Source of the DNA: JAKFWF01 sp031401535
GTDB taxonomy: Bacteria > Pseudomonadota > Alphaproteobacteria > Rhizobiales > Hyphomicrobiaceae
Length of the DNA: 7,230 nucleotides
Direction: 5' to 3'
Assembly: GCA_031401535.1 (NCBI GenBank)
Contig: JANNRP010000294.1
Coordinates: forward strand, 1 to 7,230
The first letter of the stretch is position 1; the number at the start of each line of letters is the position of its first letter. Below are positions 1 through 7,083 of this stretch, piece after piece. The translations under genes and the position numbers were made by a program. The notes beneath the pieces were generated by a model that worked only from the letters and a program-made list of their open reading frames with translations, made no database searches and was not told the origin of the DNA.

Positions 1-347
1 GGGAAGTAGGGACTCGTTATCGTTTCATCGATGTTTGTGCGCGACAGCGAAAGTTCGCCGCCCACAACCCAGGAGCCGAACTGCCGCTGCAAACCAAGCT
101 GGCCGCCGACGATCCAATCGCTGCTGTCAAAATTGAACGCAGAGCCCAGGCCAGCGGCGGGTGTGAAGAAGCCGCCGGCAGGCGGCAACCTGTCTGTCGC
201 CGTCATATCACCCCAGGCAGCTCCGACGTTGGCACCGAAGTATGCGCCCGACCAATTGGTCTGCTGCGCCTGCGCTGGAACCGCACCAGCACTCACCGCG
301 AGAACCGAAGTGACAGCCGCGAGTGCCCAACTAATTTTTCTGAGCAT
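1..347 (-). CDS. Outer-membrane beta-barrel (Omp25/porin-like) protein, N-terminal part, cut by window edge
   Basis: Reading the minus strand from the ATG at 347 gives an open frame of 115 codons that leaves the window at position 1. It begins MLRKISWALAAV and has a classic Sec signal peptide: K/R near the N-terminus, a hydrophobic core at about residues 7-23, and an AQA site with likely cleavage after residue 27. The mature start (QQTNWSGAYFGANVGAAWG) has the Trp-Ser-Gly-x-Tyr-x-Gly first-strand pattern of small Omp25/RopB-like beta-barrel proteins of Rhizobiales. Later stretches such as IVGGQLGLQRQFG and WVVGGELSL look like alternating barrel strands with Gly turns. A GGGAG ribosome-binding site lies 7-8 nt before the ATG, which fixes the start. 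The role is probably structural or a small pore in the outer membrane. The C-terminal barrel closure is outside the window. Family assignment is by pattern only. The plus-strand frame over this region is a shadow. Confidence 0.85.
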   Translation of the reverse strand, partial: MLRKISWALAAVTSVLAVSAGAVPAQAQQTNWSGAYFGANVGAAWGDMTATDRLPPAGGFFTPAAGLGSAFNFDSSDWIVGGQLGLQRQFGSWVVGGELSLSRTNIDETITSPYF

Positions 348-429
348 ACTAAATCTCCCAACCCTCATACCGGACGTATCTGCCGGTCCTGCGTGGAACT
401 TATCGAACGCTATTCAGAACGAGGCATCG

Positions 430-480
430 GAGTCCATAGACGACAAAAAATTATCACTTTATTAACACTCTGCAGTATCG
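430..480 (-). promoter_or_regulatory. AT-rich spacer, possible promoter of the outer-membrane protein gene
   Basis: The spacer between crtW and the outer-membrane protein gene (348-541) has no convincing gene. Its most AT-rich block is at about 444-465. Read on the minus strand it contains GATAAT (455-450), a five-of-six match to a -10 box, about 100 nt upstream of the ATG at 347. No good -35 box lies at the usual spacing, so this is only a candidate. A short dyad, ACCGG (369-373) with CCGGT (383-387), lies in the presumed leader. Confidence 0.25.
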
Positions 481-510
481 AAAAAGCCACGCTGTCATAG
501 TACCGGCGGC
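481..510 (-). terminator. Weak candidate intrinsic terminator after crtW
   Basis: On the minus strand, about 30 nt past the crtW stop codon, a 5-bp stem (GCCGC at 510-506 with GTGGC at 490-486, one G-U pair) with a 15-nt loop is followed directly by TTTTT (485-481). Position and T-run fit a terminator for the crtE-ABC-crtW operon. The stem is short and the loop long, so its strength is doubtful. Confidence 0.25.
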
Positions 511-541
511 CCGGACATGCAGATCGGCCCATTACACTCGA

Positions 542-1309
542 TCAGGCTGCATGACCATCTGCCGCCCGTTGGGCGGCCCGCGCGCGCGGCAGCCGCCACC
601 AGGGAACGCCCGGATAGAGATGGTGCTCGTGATGATAGCCAAAGTGGAAGCAGGTCAGCAGCGACAGCCAAACGGGGTAGTCGTTGCTGCGGGCATTGTG
701 CCGGTCAGTGAATTTCGGATCGTCCGGAACGTGCGGCAGGTAAGTGCCAAATGTGAACAACTGCAGCGACGACAGCACGGCGGGCACTGCCCAGAACAGC
801 ACAACGTTCATAGGGTCCGCACCCAGCACCAGAATGTAGGTCCAGTTCATTACCGCCAGCAACGCCAACTGGCCCCAGGTGAAATATTCGCCAAAGAACT
901 TGATGTACCAAGGCCAGAAGCGGTGCGGGTGCTGGTCGTGGAAATCGGGATCACCGCCGGTTCCGGCATGACGATGGTGGAGGTGATGCTTGGGGTTCAA
1001 CGCGCCAAAATTAAAGCAGGCATAGAGTGCCAGACAAACGTGGCCGACCGCACGGTTCCAACCGGGGCGGAACGGCACGAGCGATCCGTGCATGCAATCG
1101 TGCGCGACGATAAACAGTCCGACGCAGAGCCATGTCTGCAAGGCGATCACGACGATTGCCAAGGCGAACCCTTGCTGTGGCCACGAATAAAAAAACACCG
1201 CCCAGACGTGAATCACGAGCCAAGCGGCTATCACCGCAAAGGCCATCGATAGCCCGATCGCCGCTTGTCGGCGGGGCGTCACATCCAATGAGGGGCTTTT
1301 GATCGACAT
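542..1309 (-). CDS. crtW: Beta-carotene 4-ketolase, CrtW type (membrane di-iron oxygenase)
   Basis: This 255-residue protein belongs to the membrane fatty-acid desaturase/hydroxylase superfamily. CrtW uses O2 to convert C4 methylenes of beta-ionone rings to ketones, giving echinenone then canthaxanthin, in the inner membrane. The visible histidine clusters that would ligate the di-iron centre are HDCMH (70-74), HHLHHRH (108-114) and HHEHH (226-230), with H193, H204 and H222 nearby. The stretches SLLTCFHFGYHHEHH and LQLFTFGTYLPH are the hallmark CrtW sequences and recall the Bradyrhizobium enzyme. Hydrophobic segments lie at about 18-40, 47-68, 88-104, 147-163 and 168-190. Length is normal for CrtW. 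The ATG at 1309 (MSIKSPSLD) is chosen because it lies 8 nt after the permease stop; a longer frame back to 1390 would overlap the permease and add a non-family N-terminus. No clear Shine-Dalgarno is visible, so translation may be coupled to the permease gene. It is the last gene of the operon. Confidence 0.95.
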   Translation of the reverse strand: MSIKSPSLDVTPRRQAAIGLSMAFAVIAAWLVIHVWAVFFYSWPQQGFALAIVVIALQTWLCVGLFIVAHDCMHGSLVPFRPGWNRAVGHVCLALYACFNFGALNPKHHLHHRHAGTGGDPDFHDQHPHRFWPWYIKFFGEYFTWGQLALLAVMNWTYILVLGADPMNVVLFWAVPAVLSSLQLFTFGTYLPHVPDDPKFTDRHNARSNDYPVWLSLLTCFHFGYHHEHHLYPGVPWWRLPRARAAQRAADGHAA

Positions 1310-1317
1310 CTGTCGTA

Positions 1318-2544
1318 CTATATAGCGCGCCGCGCCATGATGTGCGCGACAAACAGCCCAGCCAATCCAATGCCGCCTAATACTGCCCAAGGCAGCACCA
1401 TCACTGAAACCTCCTCAACGCGCGCAAACACAGAGCCATAGGCTTCCAACGCCCAGGTATTCGGTGTCGCCCAGCCAAACGATTGAACGAATGGTGGCAT
1501 CAGATAGCGCGGCACCATGCTACCGCCGACAGCCGACACAACCAGGATCAACATCTGGCCCAACGTCTGCGCCTGCTGCTTCGACCGGCACAGCGTCACA
1601 AACGCCATGGCGAGCCCGGCCGCAGCGCACGCTGCGGCCACCGTCGTTGCGGCCCACGGCCCGAACCGCTCCGGCAAAGCCACATCGAACGCCGCCCACG
1701 CCACGAGATAAATGACCAGCACCTGCAGAAAGCCCTGCAGCGCCAGGAACAAAAACTTACCATCGATCAGAACGCCGACACCGCCGGGGCTCGAAGCCAA
1801 GCGGTCAAGCAGGCCGTTTTCGCGCTCTTCAAGATAGCTCATGGCCCCGGTCAATGCGGAGAACAACAAGAATAGCATGGCGACCGCACCGGCATAATAG
1901 GTGACGGCGGACGGTGCAGCACCTGCCGCCAGTGCATCACGGCGATCAAAGAGGCGATCAAACCGAAAACCCTGCGGTTCGGCCGACGGCTTGGCGTCGC
2001 GCATGGCATCGAGCCCCTTGGCAATGCGGATTTTCTGCTCAGCATTGAAAGGGGCAATTTTTGCGTCGACGAGATCGGTAATGCTGCGCACTGCCGCATC
2101 GGGCAGGCTCGCGAAATAGGCCTTCTGCACTGCGCCCTGCAACATGGTGACGGCGATCTCGCGGCCCGGATTACCGACAATCTCGATCGCCGACACACCA
2201 ACTCCGTTGAGATCGTCGACGCCACGCCCGCCAGATCGGATGACGATTGCTGCATCCGCATCGCCGCGGCGCACCAGCGCGCGCGCGTCGTCCGGTGACA
2301 ATGTTGCATCGCCTACGCGTGCCAGCCGTGGATCGGCCAACAGCCCCGCCACCAGACGTTGCGACGTCGCATCGCCGCGCGCGTTGGCGATGGCAAGCCG
2401 CACCGTCAGATCACCACCGCTCGCGCCGGCAAAGATGGTTGCAAAGATCACATAGACGACCCCGGGAAGGAAGAAACTCATAATGAGAGCTGCCCGGTCA
2501 CGCATAAGATTGAGCGCCATCACCCTGAACATCGCGCGTCGCAT
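1318..2544 (-). CDS. ABC-2 type transporter permease (DrrB/YhiH-like exporter subunit)
   Basis: This 408-residue membrane protein has the ABC-2 permease layout: one N-terminal helix at about 18-40, with the motif SFFLPGVVYVIFATIFAG; a large extracytoplasmic domain at about 42-215; then five hydrophobic segments at about 218-240, 262-286, 297-318, 330-350 and 383-404. The EERENGLLDRL stretch after the second helix matches the conserved coupling region of ABC-2 exporters. It should form the channel with the ATPase encoded just upstream. The start is set at ATG 2544: a GAGG Shine-Dalgarno at 2555-2552 is 7 nt away, and the ATG overlaps the ATPase stop by one base (TGATG). A GTG three bases earlier is possible but only 4 nt from the GAGG. 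The substrate cannot be read from sequence. Its place between crtE and crtW suggests a role in carotenoid or membrane-lipid handling, but that is inference. Confidence 0.88.
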   Translation of the reverse strand: MRRAMFRVMALNLMRDRAALIMSFFLPGVVYVIFATIFAGASGGDLTVRLAIANARGDATSQRLVAGLLADPRLARVGDATLSPDDARALVRRGDADAAIVIRSGGRGVDDLNGVGVSAIEIVGNPGREIAVTMLQGAVQKAYFASLPDAAVRSITDLVDAKIAPFNAEQKIRIAKGLDAMRDAKPSAEPQGFRFDRLFDRRDALAAGAAPSAVTYYAGAVAMLFLLFSALTGAMSYLEERENGLLDRLASSPGGVGVLIDGKFLFLALQGFLQVLVIYLVAWAAFDVALPERFGPWAATTVAAACAAAGLAMAFVTLCRSKQQAQTLGQMLILVVSAVGGSMVPRYLMPPFVQSFGWATPNTWALEAYGSVFARVEEVSVMVLPWAVLGGIGLAGLFVAHIMARRAI

Positions 2545-3524
2545 CACAAGGCCTCAAGGCGCTGACAACGAGTTCCTGCCTCGACAAACAGTGCAAGCAG
2601 CGCCGCAAGGTCTGGCTGACGTACGCGCACCTCGTCGATCACCGCACCGGCCGCAAGCGCTGTCGTTACAATGCCTTCGAAGGCGCAATCTGCGCCGCCG
2701 ACAAGACCGCTCCAAGTCCGGCCATCAGGCTTTGCGAAGAGGCCTGCAGCGACCAGCGCTGCGGCGACGGTCGGCTGCCGTTGCAAGGCGCCGGGATTGA
2801 TCGACAGTGTCAATTGGCGCTTACCATGAAACAGCGATGCGATCAGCTCACGCGGTGGCCCCTCCGCTTTGATCTCCCCGTCAACGATGATCGCCACCCG
2901 ATCGGCCAACGCCTCCGCCTCGTCCATGTCGTGCGTCGTCAACAGGATCGCTAGCCCGCCGAACCGCAACGCGCGCAGCAAGGCCGCAATCCCTGCGCGC
3001 GCTTGATTGTCGAGCCCGACGGTTGGTTCGTCCAAAACCAGGATCTTGGGACCATGCATTAGTGCAGCCGCAATATTGATCCGCCGCCGCATGCCGCCGG
3101 AAAGCGACGCGACCCTATCATGCGCACGATCAGCCAGCCCGACCCGATCGAGTGTCACCATCGCCAGAGTGCCGATACCCTTTGTTTTGACTCCCATCAA
3201 TTGCCCGAAGGCGATCAAGTTCTCGATAGCTGAAAGCTTTTCGAACAGTGCGATCTGTTGCGGCACTATGCCGGATAGGCGGCGTGCGTCGGCACTGGTT
3301 GCCGGGTCGTGGCCGCCCACCAGGATCGTGCCGTGGTCAAGACGCAAGCGTCCGGACATGGCCTTCACGAGCGTCGATTTACCAGCCCCATTGGGTCCGA
3401 GCAGAACCAATATCTCGGCAGCCCGCAACCCCAGCGTCAATCCGCGCAAAACGCGTCGCGCACCATAGGAGGCAAAGGCGCCTTCAACGTGCAGCACTGG
3501 TGGTGCGGGCGGGGTGTCACGCAT
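2544..3524 (-). CDS. ABC transporter ATP-binding protein (DrrA/CcmA-like exporter ATPase)
   Basis: This 326-residue protein is the nucleotide-binding subunit for the permease that follows. All ABC motifs are present: Walker A GPNGAGKST (43-51), Q-loop with Q89/Q90 (VPQQ), signature LSGGM (141-145), Walker B ILVLDEP (161-167), D-loop GLD (170-172) and H-loop His198 (LLTTHDMDEAEALADR). After about residue 215 comes a C-terminal extension of about 110 residues, as in DrrA-type drug and lipid exporter ATPases. The fold acts on the cytoplasmic face of the inner membrane and powers export. The ATG at 3524 begins one base after the crtE stop codon (TAG-A-ATG) and gives MRDTPPAPPVLHVEG, the normal lead-in to the first beta strand. 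A GTG at 3551 would add nine residues inside crtE. Neither start has a strong ribosome-binding site, so coupling to crtE is likely. No key catalytic residue is missing. Confidence 0.92.
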   Translation of the reverse strand: MRDTPPAPPVLHVEGAFASYGARRVLRGLTLGLRAAEILVLLGPNGAGKSTLVKAMSGRLRLDHGTILVGGHDPATSADARRLSGIVPQQIALFEKLSAIENLIAFGQLMGVKTKGIGTLAMVTLDRVGLADRAHDRVASLSGGMRRRINIAAALMHGPKILVLDEPTVGLDNQARAGIAALLRALRFGGLAILLTTHDMDEAEALADRVAIIVDGEIKAEGPPRELIASLFHGKRQLTLSINPGALQRQPTVAAALVAAGLFAKPDGRTWSGLVGGADCAFEGIVTTALAAGAVIDEVRVRQPDLAALLALFVEAGTRCQRLEAL

Positions 3525-3525
3525 T

Positions 3526-4476
3526 CTATTGTTTCGCTGCAGCGGAAGCACCCAGCGGTGCTCGCAGCAGATGCGTCAAGCTGTCGACATAAAGGGCAAG
3601 CTGGCTTCCTGGCCGATGCAGGTCGGGCACGCAATCACGCGCCGCCTGCATTTGCGCATCTGCGTTGGCAAGCGCCGTGTCATATCCCAGCAAACCAACC
3701 AGCGTCGCCTTGCCGCCATCACGGCCCGTATCCTTGCCGACGGAGCTAACGGAGGCTCGTGCATCGAGCAGATCATCATATGCCTGGAAGGCAAGGCCGA
3801 GCCGCATGCCAAACTCGTGCATGCGCGACAGGTGGTGCTGATCGTCAATGCCAGCCGCGACGGCGCCGATCTCGGTCGCTGCAGCAAACAGTGCGCCGGT
3901 TTTGCGCGCGTGGATCCAAGCGACATCTTCGGTCGATGCCAAAATGCCAGGTGCGCGATCAATGCCGTGCAAATCCGCCTCCTGCCCACCTGTCAAACCG
4001 TCAGTCCCGATCGACGTCGCCAGAATGGCTACGACGCGAACGCGGCGGTCTGGCGGCAGGTTCTGGTCTCCTGCCACGATTCGGTAGGCATTGTTCATCA
4101 GTGCGATGGCAGCGAGCACGGCGGTCGCCTCGCCAAACTTGCGGTGACACGTCGGCTGGCCGCGCCGCAATGTCGCATCGTCCATGGCCGGCAGATCGTC
4201 GAGCACCAGTGACGCCGCATGGACCATCTCAACAGCACCGGCGCCGATCAACGCGGTTCCGGCCGCCGCGCCACAATGGCGCGCCGTCAATTCGCACAGT
4301 ATGGCGCGCGCCCGCTTGGCCGACGCCAACAAGCTGTACCGCATGGCCTCCGCCAAGCGCCGCGGCGATGGCTCACCCGGCGTCAAATCGGCCAACAGGG
4401 CTTCCACGCCAGCCCTTAGGGCCAGCATATCTGCCTCGAACCGGGCAGCGTCAGTGGCGATAACGGGCGCCGTCAT
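3526..4476 (-). CDS. crtE: Geranylgeranyl diphosphate synthase (polyprenyl synthetase family)
   Basis: This 316-residue trans-isoprenyl diphosphate synthase should condense IPP with allylic diphosphates to C20 geranylgeranyl diphosphate in the cytoplasm, the entry step to carotenoids. The first Asp-rich motif is DDLPAMD (93-99, DDX4D form, followed by D100 and LRRG) and the second is DDLLD (234-238); both bind Mg-diphosphate. GGQEADL (163-169) and the K192-T193 pair (RKTGALF) are further family positions. The usual GKRxRP IPP-binding motif reads AKRARA (53-58): Lys54, Arg55 and Arg57 are kept, but the Gly and Pro are Ala. The chosen ATG (4476) aligns well with the usual family N-terminus but has only a poor Shine-Dalgarno. 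A second ATG at 4428 has GAGG 5 nt upstream and would give 300 residues, so the start is uncertain. It is the first gene of the minus-strand operon and divergent from crtI. A FPP or GPP synthase is possible by family, but context favours CrtE. Confidence 0.9.
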   Translation of the reverse strand: MTAPVIATDAARFEADMLALRAGVEALLADLTPGEPSPRRLAEAMRYSLLASAKRARAILCELTARHCGAAAGTALIGAGAVEMVHAASLVLDDLPAMDDATLRRGQPTCHRKFGEATAVLAAIALMNNAYRIVAGDQNLPPDRRVRVVAILATSIGTDGLTGGQEADLHGIDRAPGILASTEDVAWIHARKTGALFAAATEIGAVAAGIDDQHHLSRMHEFGMRLGLAFQAYDDLLDARASVSSVGKDTGRDGGKATLVGLLGYDTALANADAQMQAARDCVPDLHRPGSQLALYVDSLTHLLRAPLGASAAAKQ

Positions 4477-4609
4477 GCAATTGGTCGCGCCCCCAACGGC
4501 GGTTGTTCGTTGACGTCATCCAGAGCATGAGGCTTTGTCCACGGCAAGTGGTGCTGAACCGTTTGATCGCCCCGGACCGTAATCCGTTTGCAACAGCGCG
4601 AGATTGAGA
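4477..4609. promoter_or_regulatory. Divergent intergenic region between crtE and crtI, expected promoter and operator region
   Basis: Both carotenoid transcription units start here, in opposite directions, so their promoters should lie in these roughly 130 bp unless they are further inside the genes. It contains a perfect 8-bp palindrome TGACGTCA (4511-4518), preceded by T to give TTGACG (4510-4515), a -35-like hexamer for crtI; no good -10 follows at 17 bp. The word CCGTTTG occurs twice (4559-4565 and 4584-4590), 25 bp apart on the same face. I found no TGT-N12-ACA site of the PpsR/CrtJ type. The promoter role is inferred from gene layout. Confidence 0.5.
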
Positions 4610-6133
4610 ATGATGCAGAAGGCGGTAGGTCGGCGCGGCACGACGGGTGCCCACGCAGTGGTCATCGGGGCTGGCTTCGGTGGTCTGGCATCGGCATTGC
4701 GGCTGCGTGCCAAAGGCTATGCCGTAACGGTGCTTGAGCGCGGGCAATCGCTGGGTGGCCGCGCCCGGGTGTTCGAGCGCGACGGCTTCCGCCACGACGC
4801 CGGCCCAACCGTCATAACGGCGCCATTCCTGTTCGACGAACTCTTCGAACTGTTCGGTCGCCGCCGAGAGGATTACGTCACGTTTGTACCGCTATCGCCG
4901 TGGTACCGGTTCTTCTATCAGGATGGCTCGACGTTCGATTATGGCGGCACGGTTGAAGATACGGTCGCCGAAATCCGGCGTATCGAGCCCAGGGATGGCG
5001 ATGGTTATCTCGCCATGGTCGAGCACAGCCGCAAACTTTACGATTCTGGCTTTACGGATCTAGCCGACCAGCCGTTCCACAAATTCACAACAATGCTGAA
5101 ACAAATTCCGACGCTCGGCCGCCTGCGCGCCGACCGCAGCGTTTGGCAGGTCGTGTGCAAGTATCTGTCAAACCCAAAGCTGCGCGAGGCGTTCTCGATC
5201 CAGCCACTGCTGGTCGGCGGCAGTCCCTTCGATACGACCTCGATCTACGGGCTGATCCACTATCTGGAGCGCCGCTGGGGCGTTTTCTTCACCATGGGCG
5301 GCACCGGCGCGCTGGTGGCCGGCATCGGTAAACTGATGGCCGAGCAAGGCATCGTTGTCCGCTTCGGATCGACGGTCACGCGCATCGAACTCGATGGCCG
5401 CCGCGCCACCGGCGTGCGCTTGGAAAATGGCGAGATCATTGCCGCCGACATCGTCGTGTCGAATGCCGACCCGATGCACCTCTATCGCGAGATGGTGCCT
5501 GACGCGGCGCTTAAAGTGTCGACCAAGCTGAAGCGTAAGTCGAAGCTGTCGATGGGGCTATTCGTGCTGTACTTCGGCACCAAGCGGACCTATCCGGACG
5601 TCGCCCATCATACCATCTGGCTGGGTCCGCGATACCGAGAACTGCTCGACGATATCTTCCACAAAAAGATCATGCCGGACGATTTTTCGCTCTACGTCCA
5701 CCGGCCGACCGCGACCGACCCGAGTTTCGCGCCCGCGGGCTGCGACAGCTTCTATGTGCTGTGCCCAGTTCCCAATACCCAGGGCAACATCGACTGGGCG
5801 GTGGAGGGGCCGAAACTGCGCGCCCGCATCATTTCCGAACTCGACCGCACGATGCTGCCGGGTCTGAAGGACACCATTACCGCTGAATTCCATATGACGC
5901 CGACGGACTTCGAGACCGACTACCTGAGCTTCGGCGGCGCCGGGTTCTCGATCGCGCCGTACTTCACCCAATCGGCCTGGTTCCGGTTCCACAATAAATC
6001 GGAATCGATCGACGGATTGTATCTGGTTGGCGCTGGCACACATCCAGGCGCTGGCCTTCCCGGCGTCGTCTGCTCTGCCAAGGTCATCGAGAAGCTGATC
6101 CCGAATGTCGGTCAGGCCGCCTCACGGCCGTAA
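4610..6133 (+). CDS. crtI: Phytoene desaturase, CrtI type (FAD-dependent carotenoid dehydrogenase)
   Basis: This 507-residue flavoprotein should introduce the conjugated double bonds that turn colourless phytoene into lycopene (or a less desaturated product) at the membrane. The N-terminal Rossmann FAD site is VVIGAGFGGLAS (GxGxxG at 20-25), with the ribose-binding E43 (VLERG) and GGRA (49-52). The FRHDAGPTVIT segment and the C-terminal bacterial phytoene-dehydrogenase signature DGLYLVGAGTHPGAGLPG (468-485) with VVCSAK are typical of CrtI. Length is normal for the family (about 490-510). The start is uncertain by a few codons: a TTG at 4604, ATG at 4610 and ATG at 4613 are in frame. ATG 4610 has GAG 7 nt upstream and is preferred. 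It is divergent from crtE. Its last 22 bases overlap the end of the opposite-strand dmsC-like gene. Desaturation step number cannot be read from the sequence; lycopene is inferred because crtW lies nearby. A CrtD- or CrtN-type relative is less likely. Confidence 0.95.
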   Translation: MMQKAVGRRGTTGAHAVVIGAGFGGLASALRLRAKGYAVTVLERGQSLGGRARVFERDGFRHDAGPTVITAPFLFDELFELFGRRREDYVTFVPLSPWYRFFYQDGSTFDYGGTVEDTVAEIRRIEPRDGDGYLAMVEHSRKLYDSGFTDLADQPFHKFTTMLKQIPTLGRLRADRSVWQVVCKYLSNPKLREAFSIQPLLVGGSPFDTTSIYGLIHYLERRWGVFFTMGGTGALVAGIGKLMAEQGIVVRFGSTVTRIELDGRRATGVRLENGEIIAADIVVSNADPMHLYREMVPDAALKVSTKLKRKSKLSMGLFVLYFGTKRTYPDVAHHTIWLGPRYRELLDDIFHKKIMPDDFSLYVHRPTATDPSFAPAGCDSFYVLCPVPNTQGNIDWAVEGPKLRARIISELDRTMLPGLKDTITAEFHMTPTDFETDYLSFGGAGFSIAPYFTQSAWFRFHNKSESIDGLYLVGAGTHPGAGLPGVVCSAKVIEKLIPNVGQAASRP

Positions 6134-7068
6134 AATACCATTGCGACATGCTCGGCTTCAGCGAAAAATAGCCAGCGCTCGACGCTGACGCCGATTGCAG
6201 CGGATGATGCGGCGACCAGGGTCAGCAGCACCGTCAATGCCGTCCCGCTCATCAGCAGCAGCATCGTGCACAGCGCTGGTACCAGAAACAGGCAGATCAC
6301 AGAGACCTGCCGCAATCGTTCGGCATGTTTGCGCGCCACCTCGAATCCCATCTCGCGCATGATGAAATTTGGCTGCGTGTGCGGCGGATCGAGCGGGCGC
6401 ACACGGCCGAAACGGCCGAGCCCGGTTGCAGCACCAATCGTCCAGCCGCGTGTCGCGCCGTCGATCTGCGACCAATACAGGGTCTTGGCGATCCAAGCGC
6501 CCAGGATCAACAACAGGGTCAGCCATACGGCCCGGGTTGAGATCGCGCCGGTGTTGAATGCGATCAAGAGGTTTAGCAGGATACGCCCCGTCATCAGCCC
6601 GAGCCCCACATAGAGCGGCGCAACGAGCTTGTGGTTCCAGGCGCGGATTGTGGTGAGGGATGCGTAAATCATGCCCGTGCACCACAGCGTCGCAATTACG
6701 CTGGCAAGGGTCAGCAGGGCGAACACGACCAGCAGTCCGGAACGGCTGGTTTCGCCAAAAATCCACAGCAGCGCATACAGCCCACCCACAGCATACGTTG
6801 CAATTGCCATAACGCCCTCACGCGACAGCCACGACGTGCGCCATTGAGAAAACGCCCGCCATGCCCGTTCGGGACGGCCAAGATGGGTTGTCGACGAGAC
6901 GAGACCGAGCGTGATCAGCGCGAAAGCGGAGCCGAATAAGACGAGCCCGAACCCGAATGACCGATTTGCTCCGCCGCTTGTGACACCGGCAACAGCGAGC
7001 CACGCGAGCAGGCCATAGCCCGCGCCCGACGCGCACGTGAACAGAATGACGGAATAAGCTGGATGCAT
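6112..7068 (-). CDS. DmsC-family membrane anchor subunit (DMSO reductase/molybdoenzyme type)
   Basis: This 318-residue protein is hydrophobic, with about eight membrane segments (about 4-28, 37-58, 83-103, 108-135, 146-170, 180-200, 254-275 and 277-298). The conserved DmsC stretch STTHLGRPERAWRAF (59-73) with WLSREG follows helix 2, and the start MHPAYSVILFTCASGAGYG fits the family N-terminus. DmsC subunits hold the Fe-S subunit and the molybdopterin catalytic subunit at the membrane and exchange electrons with the quinol pool. Here neither partner gene is seen: the gene 15 nt upstream is a short-chain dehydrogenase, and downstream it runs into crtI. The partners could lie to the right of the window, or the protein may serve a different oxidoreductase, so a dmsC symbol is not given. 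ATG 7068 is the natural start. The only Shine-Dalgarno-like sequence, GAGAG, is 12 nt away, so initiation may depend on coupling with the SDR gene. Confidence 0.85.
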   Translation of the reverse strand: MHPAYSVILFTCASGAGYGLLAWLAVAGVTSGGANRSFGFGLVLFGSAFALITLGLVSSTTHLGRPERAWRAFSQWRTSWLSREGVMAIATYAVGGLYALLWIFGETSRSGLLVVFALLTLASVIATLWCTGMIYASLTTIRAWNHKLVAPLYVGLGLMTGRILLNLLIAFNTGAISTRAVWLTLLLILGAWIAKTLYWSQIDGATRGWTIGAATGLGRFGRVRPLDPPHTQPNFIMREMGFEVARKHAERLRQVSVICLFLVPALCTMLLLMSGTALTVLLTLVAASSAAIGVSVERWLFFAEAEHVAMVFYGREAA

Positions 7069-7083
7069 GGGACGTGTGAACTC

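Noticed and set aside
31..465. Plus-strand open frame over the left end
   Set aside because: The minus strand encodes a signal-peptide beta-barrel protein with a good ribosome-binding site; the plus frame is its shadow.
551..1252. Long plus-strand open frame (233 codons) opposite crtW
   Set aside because: It mirrors the crtW coding frame on the other strand, has no recognisable domain, and the crtW frame carries all catalytic histidines. GC-rich codon bias explains it.
3514..4212. Plus-strand open frame (232 codons) opposite crtE
   Set aside because: The minus-strand frame is a clear prenyl synthase with both Asp-rich motifs. The plus-strand product resembles no family I know.
5558..6043. 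Minus-strand open frame inside crtI
   Set aside because: It is antisense to an intact CrtI and has low-complexity, shadow-like composition.
6404..6418. Perfect inverted repeat CGGCCG-AAA-CGGCCG, possible hairpin or terminator
   Set aside because: It lies inside the DmsC-like coding region (GRFGRVRP part), has no T-run, and fits codon choice for Arg/Gly-rich protein sequence.
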